DNA of 64,000 nt from Reticulitermes speratus (taxonomy: Eukaryota > Arthropoda > Insecta > Blattodea > Rhinotermitidae), in contig JAJKFL010000005.1 of the NCBI GenBank assembly GCA_021186555.1, positions 28,088,635-28,152,634 on the forward strand, read 5' to 3'. The first letter of the stretch is position 1; the number at the start of each line of letters is the position of its first letter. Positions 11,060-21,369 of the stretch are shown piece after piece. A program made the position numbers and the translations under genes. The notes beneath the pieces were generated by a model. That model searched no databases. It had not been told where the DNA came from and saw only the letters and a program-made list of their open reading frames with translations.

Positions 11060-11228
11060 AAGGTCAGGATGGAGTATTAATGGAATAACGCTAAAGGGGA
11101 AACCGAAATACTTGGCGAAAAACCTGTCCCAGTGCCACTTTGTTTACAATCTCACGTGGACTGGCCCCGGGATTGAACCTGGATCTCCGCGGTGAGGGGT
11201 TTCTGTGTAACCGCTTGAGCTAGTTTCG
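11060..11228 (-). mobile_element. SINE family 5 copy
   Basis: Read on the minus strand, a tRNA-like head (B-box equivalent seen as gggattgaacctggatctcc on the plus strand) is followed by a body that on the plus strand contains ggggaaaccgaaatacttgg. The same block order appears at 59288-59455, with more diverged relatives at 43260-43430. Confidence 0.6.
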
Positions 11229-11229
11229 A

Positions 11230-12600
11230 AGAATGAAACGAAACTCATGATATATAAAGATTTAATTCGCACCTCACAGCGAACAGGCTATGTTTCCTTT
11301 CGAAAAACCAGTAAGTGAATGCTGTGTAGGGAAAGAATTTTATTTGTTGCAAGAATGACAGGGAACACATGAATGCAATACGCGGACAAAACGCACAGTT
11401 CTTTTTTGTTAAAGATGGCGGTACGTATACTAACCTTATGAGCTTTAAGAAATAATTTTGTCGGGCTCAGTGTTGTGGTTATGCACACAGGCTTCCAGAA
11501 TTCCTTGCGAAAAATTACCGACGGAGATTATTTAACTTATGCCTTGAGGAAAACAAATGTATGTAAGTTTATAATCAATCTACATATTTACGTTATATGA
11601 CGTGGTAATAATAAATGAAGTCACTATCATAAATAACTACAAAGCTCAGATACTATCTTTCAGAAGCATGCTGTTGCTCAATCAAGAAATTTATCTCCAC
11701 TTCAGAAATCGACTATTCGTTACCGTGTGTATAAGAGTCCACTACCGGGCCAGATCTTGAACCTGTAGAATCAAGTCCAAAATCTTGCCTTCTGTTACTA
11801 TTAAGGTGCGTTTTATATTAACCTAACGGAGTGGTATTCGAATTCTGCCCCGCGGGACACTTTTATGGGTTCCTTAATCTCTTTTACTTTACAATGAAAG
11901 AAATATAATGTTGATAGTGTTTAACTGATTTTCTTATTTTCCTTCCCCCCCCCCTTTTTTTTTTTTGCATGATCGGCGTTGATCCTTCTTTCAGTGAAAA
12001 TAACAATAATAAAACTTTGCTTTCCGTTGATTTTTCTCGTTAGGCCTATCTTAATTCTGAAACAAAAGTTTTATTTTCTATTTTAACTTGGTACCTTCTG
12101 CTGTGTTTAATTGCAAAAAAAAAGTGGAAATATTAACACATATTATATATTATATACATTATATATATACTATATTCTACATATATTATATATTTCCTTA
12201 ACACATCTCATTTTGTTTTAAAAAATTTGTAAATGTCTTTGTATTAGAACCAGCAATAAAAGCACACGTTCACGATGCAGCCAAGAAAGTACACATTTAC
12301 ACTGTAATATTTCTACCAACTATCCTGTATTAAGAGTGAATATCAAAATTACATTTCCAGAGCAAAACTGTGCTACTAGACAAATGTCAGCACCTCATAC
12401 AGGAAAAGAAAAATAAAGAACACTGGTCCTATGCTATTCAAGGCTTATGAATGATTGTATATAAGTGAAGACGTGTGATATGTAATATCTGGCGTGCTTT
12501 GAAATTATTTATTCCGTGCATTTGGTGTAAAATAGCCATTTATAAAACTTAAACAGAAGCACACATGGCACAACACATCCGTTTAGTCTTTCACTACTCG
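11230..12600. other. AT-rich DNA without recognisable genes
   Basis: No gene is seen. There is a C-run/T-run junction at about 11946-11966 and an (AT)-rich stretch at 12136-12192. A 66-codon minus-strand frame (11288-11488) has no recognisable domain. Confidence 0.5.
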
Positions 12601-12650
12601 TACATGCTTCGGCACGTCTGTTCCATCCTTAGAGGGTTCACACAACGGAT
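12600..12650 (-). ncRNA. Decayed hammerhead-like motif
   Basis: On the minus strand the order CUAAGGA-UGGAAC...GUGCC-GAAG is visible. It parallels the CUGANGA / stem II / GAAA order of the better copies, but both core boxes carry substitutions. It is a fossil of a Penelope-like terminal repeat at best. Confidence 0.35.
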
Positions 12651-12659
12651 TTAAAACCT

Positions 12660-13810
12660 GTTAAAATATAATAATTACATCCGTACTATTCATTATATGT
12701 AGCATTCGGCAGCTAAATGCAATTATACGGATGTGTTTGTCATATGTGCATTTGCTGGTTTTATAAATCAATATCTGGCATAGTTAAGTTTACAGTTTTG
12801 TCACTGTTGCCACATCACCTTTACCCCTTTTTACTCTCTGAAGGTTAAATTTGTATTGGTATATTTTTTAGCATAGTTACATATTTGTATAACAACTAAC
12901 TCTTTATTACAACACTGACACATTTTAGCCTTTGTCAAAAACCACGTGTTCAAGGTCATAATGTTATAATATTATAATGTTAATGTTATAAAATTACAGT
13001 ATCATAATGTCCTGAAATGACGAAAATATGTAATGGAATCTAAATAATTTTTACAAGCGGTTTTTTTTAATGAAACCGCCTATGTCAAGGGAGTGGCCTA
13101 GCTATTTCCATTATTTAACTTCTGCACCCACAAAGTACTCTGTTACTCTACATGCGTTGGGCTGTGATTTAAATTTGGTCACACATTAAAATTTTGTAAT
13201 GCTTTTTTCAGGTCCACTTGAATGCTATATGTTCCGCCAATCCCATCCTTCTCGATTTTGTCTTTAAGTATCATACTCGTATTTACGGAAGTGTAAACGT
13301 TACGAAAAATTTTGTTATGCATTTGTGCACATCTTCATGCCACTTTTTGTCTTCTGGGTCCGAATACTTTCTGACCACCAAGTTCCCAAACGTCATTAAT
13401 GTATATGCTTCCCTTAGTGTGCGTGATCAGAATTGACACCCGCAAGTATTCACAACAAACAACCTTTTAGTTCGGTATAGACCTAAGTCTCTACATACAA
13501 AATGAAAGGATTCAAATTATGAAGTGAAACTGAAGTAGTTAAACACTCCCCGAATTTAACTGTTCTCAATCTATTCGTGAAGGTAATTTTGATCAGAGTA
13601 GAAGCGAACATTTTACACTGCAGCCAAAGAGTACTCTTGTTGGTGAGACAGACGATTTCTTTTTCTTACGTGCCATCTTTAACGGCTGTCTTTATTCGGA
13701 TTCTTATTTTACTTTCTATTCTTCATAGTCATTATTACACTATTACTATTATTATTTGCAGACATGTGGCATTCAATACTTTTGTGCATTGATTTGCATT
13801 CCCATCATAA
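12660..13810. other. AT-rich DNA without recognisable genes
   Basis: Low-GC sequence with a short ATAATGTTAT-type simple stretch near 12957-13010. No gene or known repeat is recognised. Confidence 0.5.
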
Positions 13811-14010
13811 TCAGACCGGCTGTGCCACTCCTAGCCTAGTGGATCGGTCTATCGGTAGGCCCGGCCCCTACCTAAAAGTCGCGAAACCCGCTCGCCCTGG
13901 GGATGAGGGATACACCAGTCGTCCGTACGGCGTAAGCAGAACTAATTTGCTTTCCTATACTAGTTCGCTGGCTGCTTGCTGGCCTCCAGGGTGTTGATAC
14001 ATGACGTTAA
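13811..14010 (+). other. GC-rich patch of unknown origin
   Basis: A roughly 200-bp patch is clearly richer in G+C than its surroundings and carries an open frame (13764-13997) reading through RSIGRPGPYLKVAKPARPGD. The frame has no upstream coding context and ends in a normal stop. It may be a repeat fragment or an old exon. I cannot identify it. Confidence 0.3.
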
Positions 14011-14765
14011 GGGGGAGAGGTTCTCAAGGGACCATGTCAGTTATAACACGCTGTATGCAACTAATTAACAATGGAGGAGCCAAGTCCCATAAGGATAACG
14101 TCTATTGTTTTTACATGCTTTTTGTCTGTGGTTTTAAGATCTCGTTGTACTGTATTCTAATTATTGTTCAAACATCAGTCTCAAGCCGAGACGTTACATG
14201 ACTTATTCACAACAAAACTGTTCTTCAGAGGAATTAAATTCTCATTTTTTTTACTAGCTTCTTTCTGCTTCTTCTTCGTCTTCTTCTTGAAAGTAAATTA
14301 TTTATATCATGTTCTTTCTTGTTTTACTAATTCCACTACAGGACCCACATGGTCTTTTTTGAGAAACTTGTAGTTACATAGCTGGTGCTTAAGTAACTTG
14401 CTTTTACGTAACGCTTTGCATTAACTGAAATCCCAATTCTGCGTAGATGTGTACGTGCGTTCACACCTCATTTCGTAAGCAGCTGAACATGTCATGTGAA
14501 TGCATAAATAAACAGGACAACATAGTGTTTTGTATTTATATCCAACTTAATGCAGAATTTATTGCTGCCTAAGCAAATAGGCCTCTACCTCTTCGAAAGC
14601 AGATTATATCCCTCTCCGTAATTGCTATTCAAATAATGGCAGACTTAGCAGCAAGTGAAATATTTTTCATTTGTCAATTTTAACTTTTGTTCACCGTGCA
14701 TTATGGTATTAAAATTCACTTAACAACCAACAACTGCACTATTGAATTAAAATATCACTTAAAGT

Positions 14766-14810
14766 TACCCTACATATGTTTCGATCATTATATGACCATC
14801 ATCAGGGGTA
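14766..14810 (-). ncRNA. Type I hammerhead ribozyme, left arm
   Basis: This is the reverse complement of the right-arm ribozyme with all core positions kept. The CTGATGA core lies at 14799-14805 (read on the minus strand), GAAA at about 14779-14782, and the paired stem I strands at 14806-14810 and 14766-14770. Confidence 0.75.
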
Positions 14811-14893
14811 TCTATATTTTGTTTTCACTTCACTGTGCGCTGTCCACAAAAAAGTGGACAGCGCACAGTGAAGTGAAAACATAAAGATATAGA

Positions 14894-14938
14894 TACCCCT
14901 GATGATGGTCATATAATGATCGAAACATATGTAGGGTA
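14894..14938 (+). ncRNA. Type I hammerhead ribozyme, right arm
   Basis: Stem I is UACCC (14894-14898) paired with GGGUA (14934-14938). The core is CUGAUGA (14899-14905), then one unpaired U (14906). Stem II is GGUCAU (14907-14912) with AUGAUC (14916-14921), containing one G-U pair. GAAA is at 14922-14925. Stem III is minimal: A14925-U14932 and C14926-G14931 with an AUAU loop. A14933 is the expected H17, so cleavage would fall between 14933 and 14934. The short stem III is typical of Penelope-like hammerheads. The extra U before stem II departs from the textbook core, but it recurs in the other copies in this window. Confidence 0.75.
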
Positions 14939-15034
14939 ACTTTAAGTGATATTTTAATTCAATAGTGCAGTTGTTGGTTGTTAAGTGAATTTTTCATTCG
15001 TATTTAAATAATGGCTTCAGGTAATTCTTTCTGT

Positions 15035-15275
15035 CCGTTAAATAAATGACTAACAAACGAACCAATCAACAAACCAAAGAAAAGTAAATCACCCAACATC
15101 TCAGCCGTGTAGTAAGTGACCAACAAAAAAAAAAAAACCCGAAGTAAATAACTAACCAAATACAAACCAACAAACAGCCAAAACCAACCAACTAACCTGC
15201 CGACAATACAAAATATGCATTGAATAACTTACTAACAAACCGTCCTTCTAGCTAATTAACTAAATAACTAACAGC
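15035..15275 (+). repeat. Degenerate CTAA/AACC-type simple repeat
   Basis: About 240 bp are dominated by ACTAAC, CCAACC and CAAAC words on this strand, interrupted by non-repeat bases. Because (TTAG)n is the tail of the LINE family here, its complement (CTAA)n may be the seed of this tract. That link is inference. Confidence 0.5.
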
Positions 15276-15279
15276 AATG

Positions 15280-16760
15280 AGCAGAGTCCGTGAAGGGATC
15301 AAGTAATCCTCCCAGATTTATAGAACACTACAGCTGACATGAGCTCACCATCGGACACTGTCCTGAAATAGATAACACTCTTACATCGTGTTTGGTCAAG
15401 ATCCAGTGTAATATAGTCTTCTTATTACGCCTGAAACTTCTAAGTTATCCTTTTCATTCAGGCTTTCCTACCAAAATGCCTGTGTGTTGTATAGAGTATT
15501 TTAATAACACGAACTACAAAAGCTGACGCAGACCAGCGGAAACAACACAAATGTCAGTAAGTTTTCTGTACCTGTGTGGGACACTTCAAGGTCTTTTTTT
15601 CTCTTTCAGTCAGCTATTCACTTGGTTATGTAAAATTTCCTTATGACACGGCTTTTAGTTTCAGCTACACAACTTATACACCATCTTTGTTTTTTTTTTA
15701 GCGACACGTGAAGAGACGCAGTGACAAAGGCGACGGACTATTTTTATAAACACATAGCGATTTTTTTAAAAAGCAGCTCCTGTCATTTGCAAGTGTTGAA
15801 GAATGCTTGCCAGACTTTCACCCCCTAGTGACAAGAGGGTTATACTGTCGGAAATTACAAAAAAAGGATACCTCCCTATCCAAAGGCCTACTCTCACTGA
15901 ACATGCAAAAGCTCCAAGGGGGATAGAATTTGCATGGGTTGTAAAGGGTCTTCCCAGTATGGGTACATAAGCTGAATATTTTCGATTCACGACAAAAATA
16001 TATTCCAAATATCAAATATAACCTTCCTTTCATTATTTTTGTTATTATCTCTGTCCTTATATGCCTAAGAATCACGAGGCAATAACACTGAAATGGAGAG
16101 CAGATAAAGCGTTATACAGAGTAGTCCTTGCTATTCCGTGGTTTCGCGACCAGAACTCTGCCGACAGAGGCCTCGGAGAGGCAGCAGGATTAGCACCAGC
16201 TGTAAGAAAGACGCCAACAGCCAAGTTCTGCTATTTCCTTTCTGCTTTTGGTCTTTCTTTTTTTCTTTCTCTCTTTTTATCACTTATAGACTTAAATAAT
16301 TCACAAGCCCTGCACCCAGAGACGCAGTAGCTGCATGTAACGCCTTAACCGAGTAGGTGTAGTATCTCTCTACCTTTTCACCTAAGAAAGGAAGCAGGTC
16401 CAGTATCCGAAATGTGTTAATATTTTCGTATTTTTGAAACAAAGGACGAACAAAATCTAAAAGCTAAGTATTTAAATGTCGTATACCTTCATCAGAAACC
16501 TACACAGGTTCATCCGATTTTCTGTAGCTTATTAAGAAAGTATGAAACTAAAACTTAACGCATTGTTTTGTATGGGTATTAACCCTGATTTGTCTGACCC
16601 GAAGAAATTACTTGACACACTGAGAATGGCAAAACTGATGAGGGGGAGAGTGCGATGAGTGGGAAATATGGGCCTAGGACGTAGGGGCTAACAGGGAAAT
16701 GAATGCTACACATTTGTGCAATAATTGAGGGTTTCGTGGAAGTCACAAAGAAGAGCATAG
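15280..16760. other. No recognisable gene or repeat
   Basis: Nothing is recognisable. Short open frames at 15766-16075 (-) and 16061-16330 (+) lack known domains. Short T runs occur at 15593-15602 and 15692-15701. Confidence 0.5.
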
Positions 16761-16762
16761 CA

Positions 16763-16912
16763 ACTGTGTCCCGTGTAGTTTGATAAATAAATACCCAAGT
16801 TTCGGAGAAACCCGTTTCTCCCATCTTCGGGGTAGAAATTTTGGAGCAATCTGCTGTCTTCGTCTTCAGCAAGGAGACAGCAGGTTCCTCCGAAACGATG
16901 GTACCAACCTAC
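16763..16912. mobile_element. Penelope-like terminal-repeat fragment with inverted hammerhead-like motifs
   Basis: On the minus strand at about 16789-16835 the order is CCGAAGA (core, one change from CUGAAGA), U, a GGGAGAAA/UUUCUCC-type stem II, GAAA (16800-16803 complement) and a small stem III. A second, plus-strand copy near 16870-16903 keeps GGAG...CUCC-GAAA-C-GAUG-G-UA but has lost the CUGANGA box. The flank cccgtgtagtttgataaata matches flanks of similar fragments at 21278, 29624 and 34119. Confidence 0.55.
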
Positions 16913-16984
16913 AAAAATACACGTTGTTACACCTCAGAAAACATTACGTTCTTCATGTACCATACAAATTTATTCGGTATGAAG

Positions 16985-17190
16985 TAGAGAGACGAGAGAC
17001 CACATGGGGACATAAGCGTAGATGGAAAAAATATTAAGACTGATCCTAGGACGCCATGAGGATGTGGACAGGATTCGACTGGCTCAGGATAGTGAGCAGT
17101 GGCGGGATCTTGAGCATACGGTGATGGATCTTCGAATTTCCCCAAGGGTGGGGAATAACTGGGTGTCTATCAGATTGTCGAAAAGACTGT
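16985..17190 (+). mobile_element. LINE 3'-end remnant
   Basis: Recognisable order: a basic stretch around gggacataagcgtagatgga, an acidic segment, and gactggctcaggatagtgag (the W-x-x-L/M-A-Q-D motif region), then the end of the frame near gatggatcttcgaatttccc. It is the same family as 40632-41021, heavily mutated and frame-broken. Confidence 0.6.
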
Positions 17191-17199
17191 ATTTCGTGC

Positions 17200-18095
17200 A
17201 GGTAGCTGGAGTAATTAGCACACTATCTTAGGTTTATGTCGACTGCTGTTTGAAACAAAGAGCGTTGTTCAACTGAGTTCGAACACTACTGCAAACTGAC
17301 TGGACCTTCAAGTGATTTCCCCTTGGTGAGACGCTGGACAAACGCTTTTCCAATTCCTTCCCCTCTAAAATTTCACCAGGATGTCCACGACAGTTGCATG
17401 ACGGTAATTGAAATCGGCCACAGTGACCAAGGAAGTTCCGCACACAATACCTAACTCGACCAGAACTCCAGTGGGGGGGCCGGCTATACAAAGTTACCCC
17501 GAACTTTACACCAGTGCTGCTGACTGTATATAATATCGGAAACCCCTCTGCCTCGTTCCATTTCTTTCATATGTACTTCAAATAGCTTCACACGACAGTT
17601 CTTTTGTGTTCTGCAGAAATGTAGCAAGATAAATGTATTTTTAAAACCTACTTTTAGCGCTGTTCTAGCGGCCGCGTACTGGTATTTGCATTCAGGACTC
17701 TGGAGCCGTGGGTTAAATTATTACCAAATCTTTAACCATTCAAAACATATTGGTTACTATATGTACTACCACTTGAATACAAGGGAAATCTGCATTTTGC
17801 CCACACAGTGCTTTTGTTGAGTTTTCTTACGATTCCTAGAATTAACACCGCATAGTCCTCTCTATCTAAATAATATCGCCATATTGATATTTGTAATGTA
17901 GATATTGTGTTTTTTGAAACACGAACTGAACTTTTGAATATTATTAGATGAATTCCAAGCTTCGCAGTGTTAATGTGTGTAAAAGTAGTGGCTCAGTTGC
18001 CCTTTGTTTGATTTAGCACTTCACCATGAAGAAGTGTGGAAGAGGGGATAAAGGAACACGCATCCATAACCTTGGCGCTAAATTGATGTGAATGT
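17200..18095. other. No recognisable gene or repeat
   Basis: Nothing is recognisable. A minus-strand 85-codon frame (17234-17491) has no familiar motif. Confidence 0.5.
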
Positions 18096-18104
18096 TCAAC
18101 TTAA

Positions 18105-18310
18105 CTCTCTAGTCGCTTTATCTCGCTCCTGGGCGAAAGACCGGGATAGGCACTGGGTAGAAGCCGAAAAGGCTCCACAGCCAGTCGGTCCGACCGCTAT
18201 GGAGAAGATAAAATTCTCTCGCTTACTGGGAATCCAACTATGAGTGTCGGTCTTCCAGCCCGTAGTGTAGTTACTGTAGGCTGTGCAGAGCGAGGTGTGT
18301 GTTTTTGTCT
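18105..18310 (-). mobile_element. Diverged SINE (family 2-like)
   Basis: On the minus strand there is a tRNA-like head at the right end and a body with a block resembling cctatcccggtctttcgccc. It is too diverged for confident family assignment. The 82-codon minus-strand frame across it is a by-product. Confidence 0.4.
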
Positions 18311-18324
18311 GGCAAGTATTTCTG

Positions 18325-18575
18325 TCTAAACAGGATGAATCCACGTGGAAGATCCAGGCATAGATGGGAGGAAATATTAAACTGGATCTTGGAGAAATAG
18401 GGTGAGAGAGGCGTGGACTGGATTAAACTGGCTCAGAATAGAAACACGTGGCGGTTTGTTTTGAACATGATAATAAACACTCGGGTTACATAAAATGAAA
18501 TTAACTTCTTGAATAACTGAGGAACTATTAGCTGCTGAAGAAGGGCTTCTGATCCATGGAGTTATTTAAGAAGGA
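18325..18575 (+). mobile_element. LINE 3'-end copy
   Basis: The sequence aagatccaggcatagatggg starts the RPRxRWE-type basic segment. It continues through actggatcttggagaaatag, gactggattaaactggctca, cgtggcggtttg and the untranslated end (ttcttgaataactgaggaac, ctgatccatggagtta). The tail has decayed to ttatttaag. The reading frame is broken. Confidence 0.7.
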
Positions 18576-18773
18576 CGAATCAGGTCAGCAGTTTAATATA
18601 TTTGTAAGTTTTGAGCGACAGTTTGTAAGTTCTTACAAGTCACATAGGACGAGTAAATTTGTTGATTGAAGGTTACAGTTAACTGCAGATGTGGCTAGAA
18701 TGTGTTAGAGGCAGAACGCACAGGAAATATGGAAAAATAAAAAAACCCATTGGAAAACAAAGAAGAAGCATGA

Positions 18774-18832
18774 GGAGGAGGAGGAGGAGAATATTATGAT
18801 GATGGTGATGATGATGATGATGATGATGATTG
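18774..18832 (+). repeat. (GGA)n / (GAT)n microsatellite
   Basis: A GAGGAGGAGG run passes into ATGATGATGATG with few interruptions. It explains the poly-Ser C-terminus of the minus-strand frame at 18794-18991. Confidence 0.9.
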
Positions 18833-18839
18833 GAGGATA

Positions 18840-19800
18840 ACCTTAAGCTCGGTTTTCGAAAGATGATTACGATAGGAGGCAGGAATTTGTAGGTGGGAGT
18901 GGCGACGCACAGTGGATCGTGGTATGTCCAAGGTTGCGATGGGATGGTTTAGGCGATGAACCAGTAAGGGTAGGAAAGTCGTGACCATCACATATTAAAG
19001 CATACGGTTACGTTAGTCACATTAAATGACTGGGAAAGAAGGCGAAACATATATAATTATATGCGGGTCTACGCCGAGATTCAAACCAGATAATACCGTT
19101 TGAACCCACTTATACCATTTGCCTCTGTTGAACTGAAAAGTGTCAATGGAAGAATGTTACGGGAGTTAGAGTGGTCTTTGAGCATAAAGTACAGATATAC
19201 TTATGTTTTGTGCTCGGACCTGGCGGTCGGTTAATGTAACTGATGCAGTTCGTGGTTAACCTCAGATCCAGTAGGTAGATGTTGGAAATGTTGGTATAAA
19301 TTTCCTTCATTAATACCCCGTATATCAGGGATGTAATAATTTTTTGCGCACTGATTATTATTATTATTTCTATATTATTATTTTGGAATATTAACGTTTT
19401 CCTAAATTTCATTTCTCAGCGCTGCTGGGGGCGTGTGTCTAGAAAACATTCAATTTTGTAACGCAATATTTTCATAAGTAGAGAGGGACGAAAATTTTAA
19501 CACGCTGGAAGGGAAAGATAGAAGGTCCCTTTTGGTCAATGTGAACAGCCCACCTCAGCGGGGAGGAAATGAAGTTCTACACCCCCTGCATTAAGGGATC
19601 TCTAAGACCCCATACTGAGTCATCTGCGGCTTGTTTGAATTTTAGGTCGTATTGTCGTCACTTTGCACCTAGGCAGGCATAGCTACATTACAAAACGTAC
19701 ATTTTCGGCTGAAGTCTTTACAATGTCCATTCATGTAACAGAGAAATCTGAGATGAAAATGTGAATTACGTTTGCTCAGAAAACCCGAAGACAAGACATC
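18840..19800. other. No recognisable gene or repeat
   Basis: Nothing is recognisable. Confidence 0.5.
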
Positions 19801-19827
19801 ACTTGGAAGATTTCTGTATATGTTGTT

Positions 19828-19995
19828 GGTATGTATGTATGTATGTATGTATGTATGTATGTATGCATGTAATATATCTTATGTATATAATATATGTATG
19901 TATGTATTTACGAGTATATATGTGTGTATGAATGCATGTATTTATGCATGCATGTAATGTAGGTATATATATGCATGTACGCATGTCTGTATGTA
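19828..19995 (+). repeat. (ATGT)n microsatellite, partly degenerate
   Basis: A perfect ATGT/GTAT run at about 19830-19863 is followed by about 130 bp of degenerate ATGT, ATAT and ATGC words. Flanking reading frames (Met/Tyr/Val/Cys rich, or Thr/His/Ile rich on the complement) are artefacts of the repeat. Confidence 0.9.
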
Positions 19996-20027
19996 TCAGT
20001 ACAGTAAACTAGATGTGTACACTGACA

Positions 20028-20075
20028 ATTTATTTTGTTCTTCGGCTCCGCTGGGCCATTATCAGGAGTTCGATA
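20028..20075 (-). ncRNA. Decayed hammerhead-like motif
   Basis: Minus strand: CUGAUAA (20059-20065 complement), U, GGC...GCC stem, then GAAG in place of GAAA. The order is right, but two invariant core positions have changed. Confidence 0.35.
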
Positions 20076-20079
20076 GACA

Positions 20080-20855
20080 ATGATAAGTGGCAGCACAAAA
20101 GTTGACAAATATGATCATGTGACATTTATATGCATGTTAACATGAGATAGAAGTATAAAATCCATGATTAAAAATAACGCAAGCTGTGTCCTAAGGATAT
20201 ACGAGTATTATGATCGCATAAAAACGGTTGTTAAGATTGCTGCTTCCGGAGTAAGTCAGCCGGAAGCTGAATGTGTGTCTTGGTCAGGTAATAACAAAAC
20301 ATCGGTCCTAGACCAACTGCGTAGTCAGACGTTCCATAGCCTATTCGTAATCTTATTGATGAGCTGTATGCAAATACCCATGTAAACACTCATCAACCGA
20401 AGTCGCGTGGAATCTGTATATCGGAAGTGACATCGTCTGGTTGCGGTGTGATAAGCAATATTGAAGAAAAATGAATAAGTTTAATTATCGTATATAAAGA
20501 ATGATTAAACAAATGATTTAATTAATTTAGATATTAAAGAAGACCAAAACGTATATTTTGGAATTTTATTAATAAAATAATTGTTTAAAGTTAAATTTTT
20601 TTAGCCGATAGGATATAACGAGTTTGTTGGTTAAGATTTATCTCCATACTGACAAACCTGAGAAGTTCAGTGGGTCATGTGTAGTCAGGATAGAATGTGA
20701 CTGTCATTGCTCGGTGTATTTGGGGTATCCCGCCCTCAGTGTACACAGTTGATTTGCTTTAATGACACAAAATGGACACGGTAAAAACAGAACACTGCTA
20801 TATATGTGTGTACTGTACAGTCATGTATGGTTGGTCTGGAAACCTAGGCGCAGTT
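20080..20855. other. No recognisable gene or repeat
   Basis: Nothing is recognised. The 73-codon plus-strand frame (20164-20385) has no known motif. Confidence 0.5.
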
Positions 20856-20859
20856 CCAA

Positions 20860-21010
20860 ATATGACAGTTGCATCATAATGGAGATTCGACAATGAGTCT
20901 TGGTATGGTGAAGTTGATTCAGTTGGCTCAATGTAGGGGTCAGTGGCAGGATTCTATAGACGCTATAATCAGCCGTTATTTTTAAGTAATGAGAGAGGCC
21001 CTTCTTGAAT
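20860..21010 (+). mobile_element. Probable LINE 3'-end remnant
   Basis: The run ttcagttggctcaatgtagg, then gtcagtggcaggattc and, at the end, gcccttcttgaataattcag parallels the 3' region of the LINE family, but with many changes. Confidence 0.4.
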
Positions 21011-21269
21011 AATTCAGCAACTTTCGAAAAATACCCTACATAACGGAGTTGGTGTGATTGATTGATTGATTGTTGATAATGAAGTGAACAGAAATATTTC
21101 GGTAGTGAATTGATATACAGGCGTATTACTGGCTTGTTTCTTGCTTCATTTTGTGGTCGATATTATACTCGTTTCTACCATTGAATAGATGCATAGGTTT
21201 CAGTGAACACGGTATTTATGTAGAAGATTTGAGGGTCTCGTTGAGTTGTCTATGAAGAGCACTGCCTTA

Positions 21270-21362
21270 CTGAGTGCGACGCCGTGTAGTCTGCTAGAAA
21301 TTTACTAAAGTTTCGGAGTAATCTGCTGAAAACACAGCAGGTTCTCCGAAACCTGTGTATAT
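21270..21362. mobile_element. Penelope-like terminal-repeat fragment, small palindrome
   Basis: The flank gcgacgccgtgtagtctgct is followed by gtttcggagtaatctgctg and, after a short spacer, its near reverse complement cagcaggttctccgaaac. The GAAAC boxes face outward as in 16763-16912, but the CUGANGA boxes are deleted. Confidence 0.5.
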
Positions 21363-21369
21363 ATCCGCA

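Larger units (their letters stand above)
14711..14993. mobile_element. Near-perfect palindrome carrying two hammerhead ribozymes (Penelope-like foldback)
   Basis: The left arm (14711-14847) and right arm (14854-14993) are reverse complements apart from a 3-nt length difference and very few mismatches. They are separated by six As (14848-14853). Each arm carries a complete hammerhead fold reading outward, minus strand on the left and plus strand on the right. Possible imperfect direct repeats flank it (cattatggtatt / cattcgtattt). No protein is encoded. Arms this similar mean either a recent origin or strong gene conversion between arms. By its ribozyme it belongs with Penelope-like retroelement terminal repeats. 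Confidence 0.85.
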
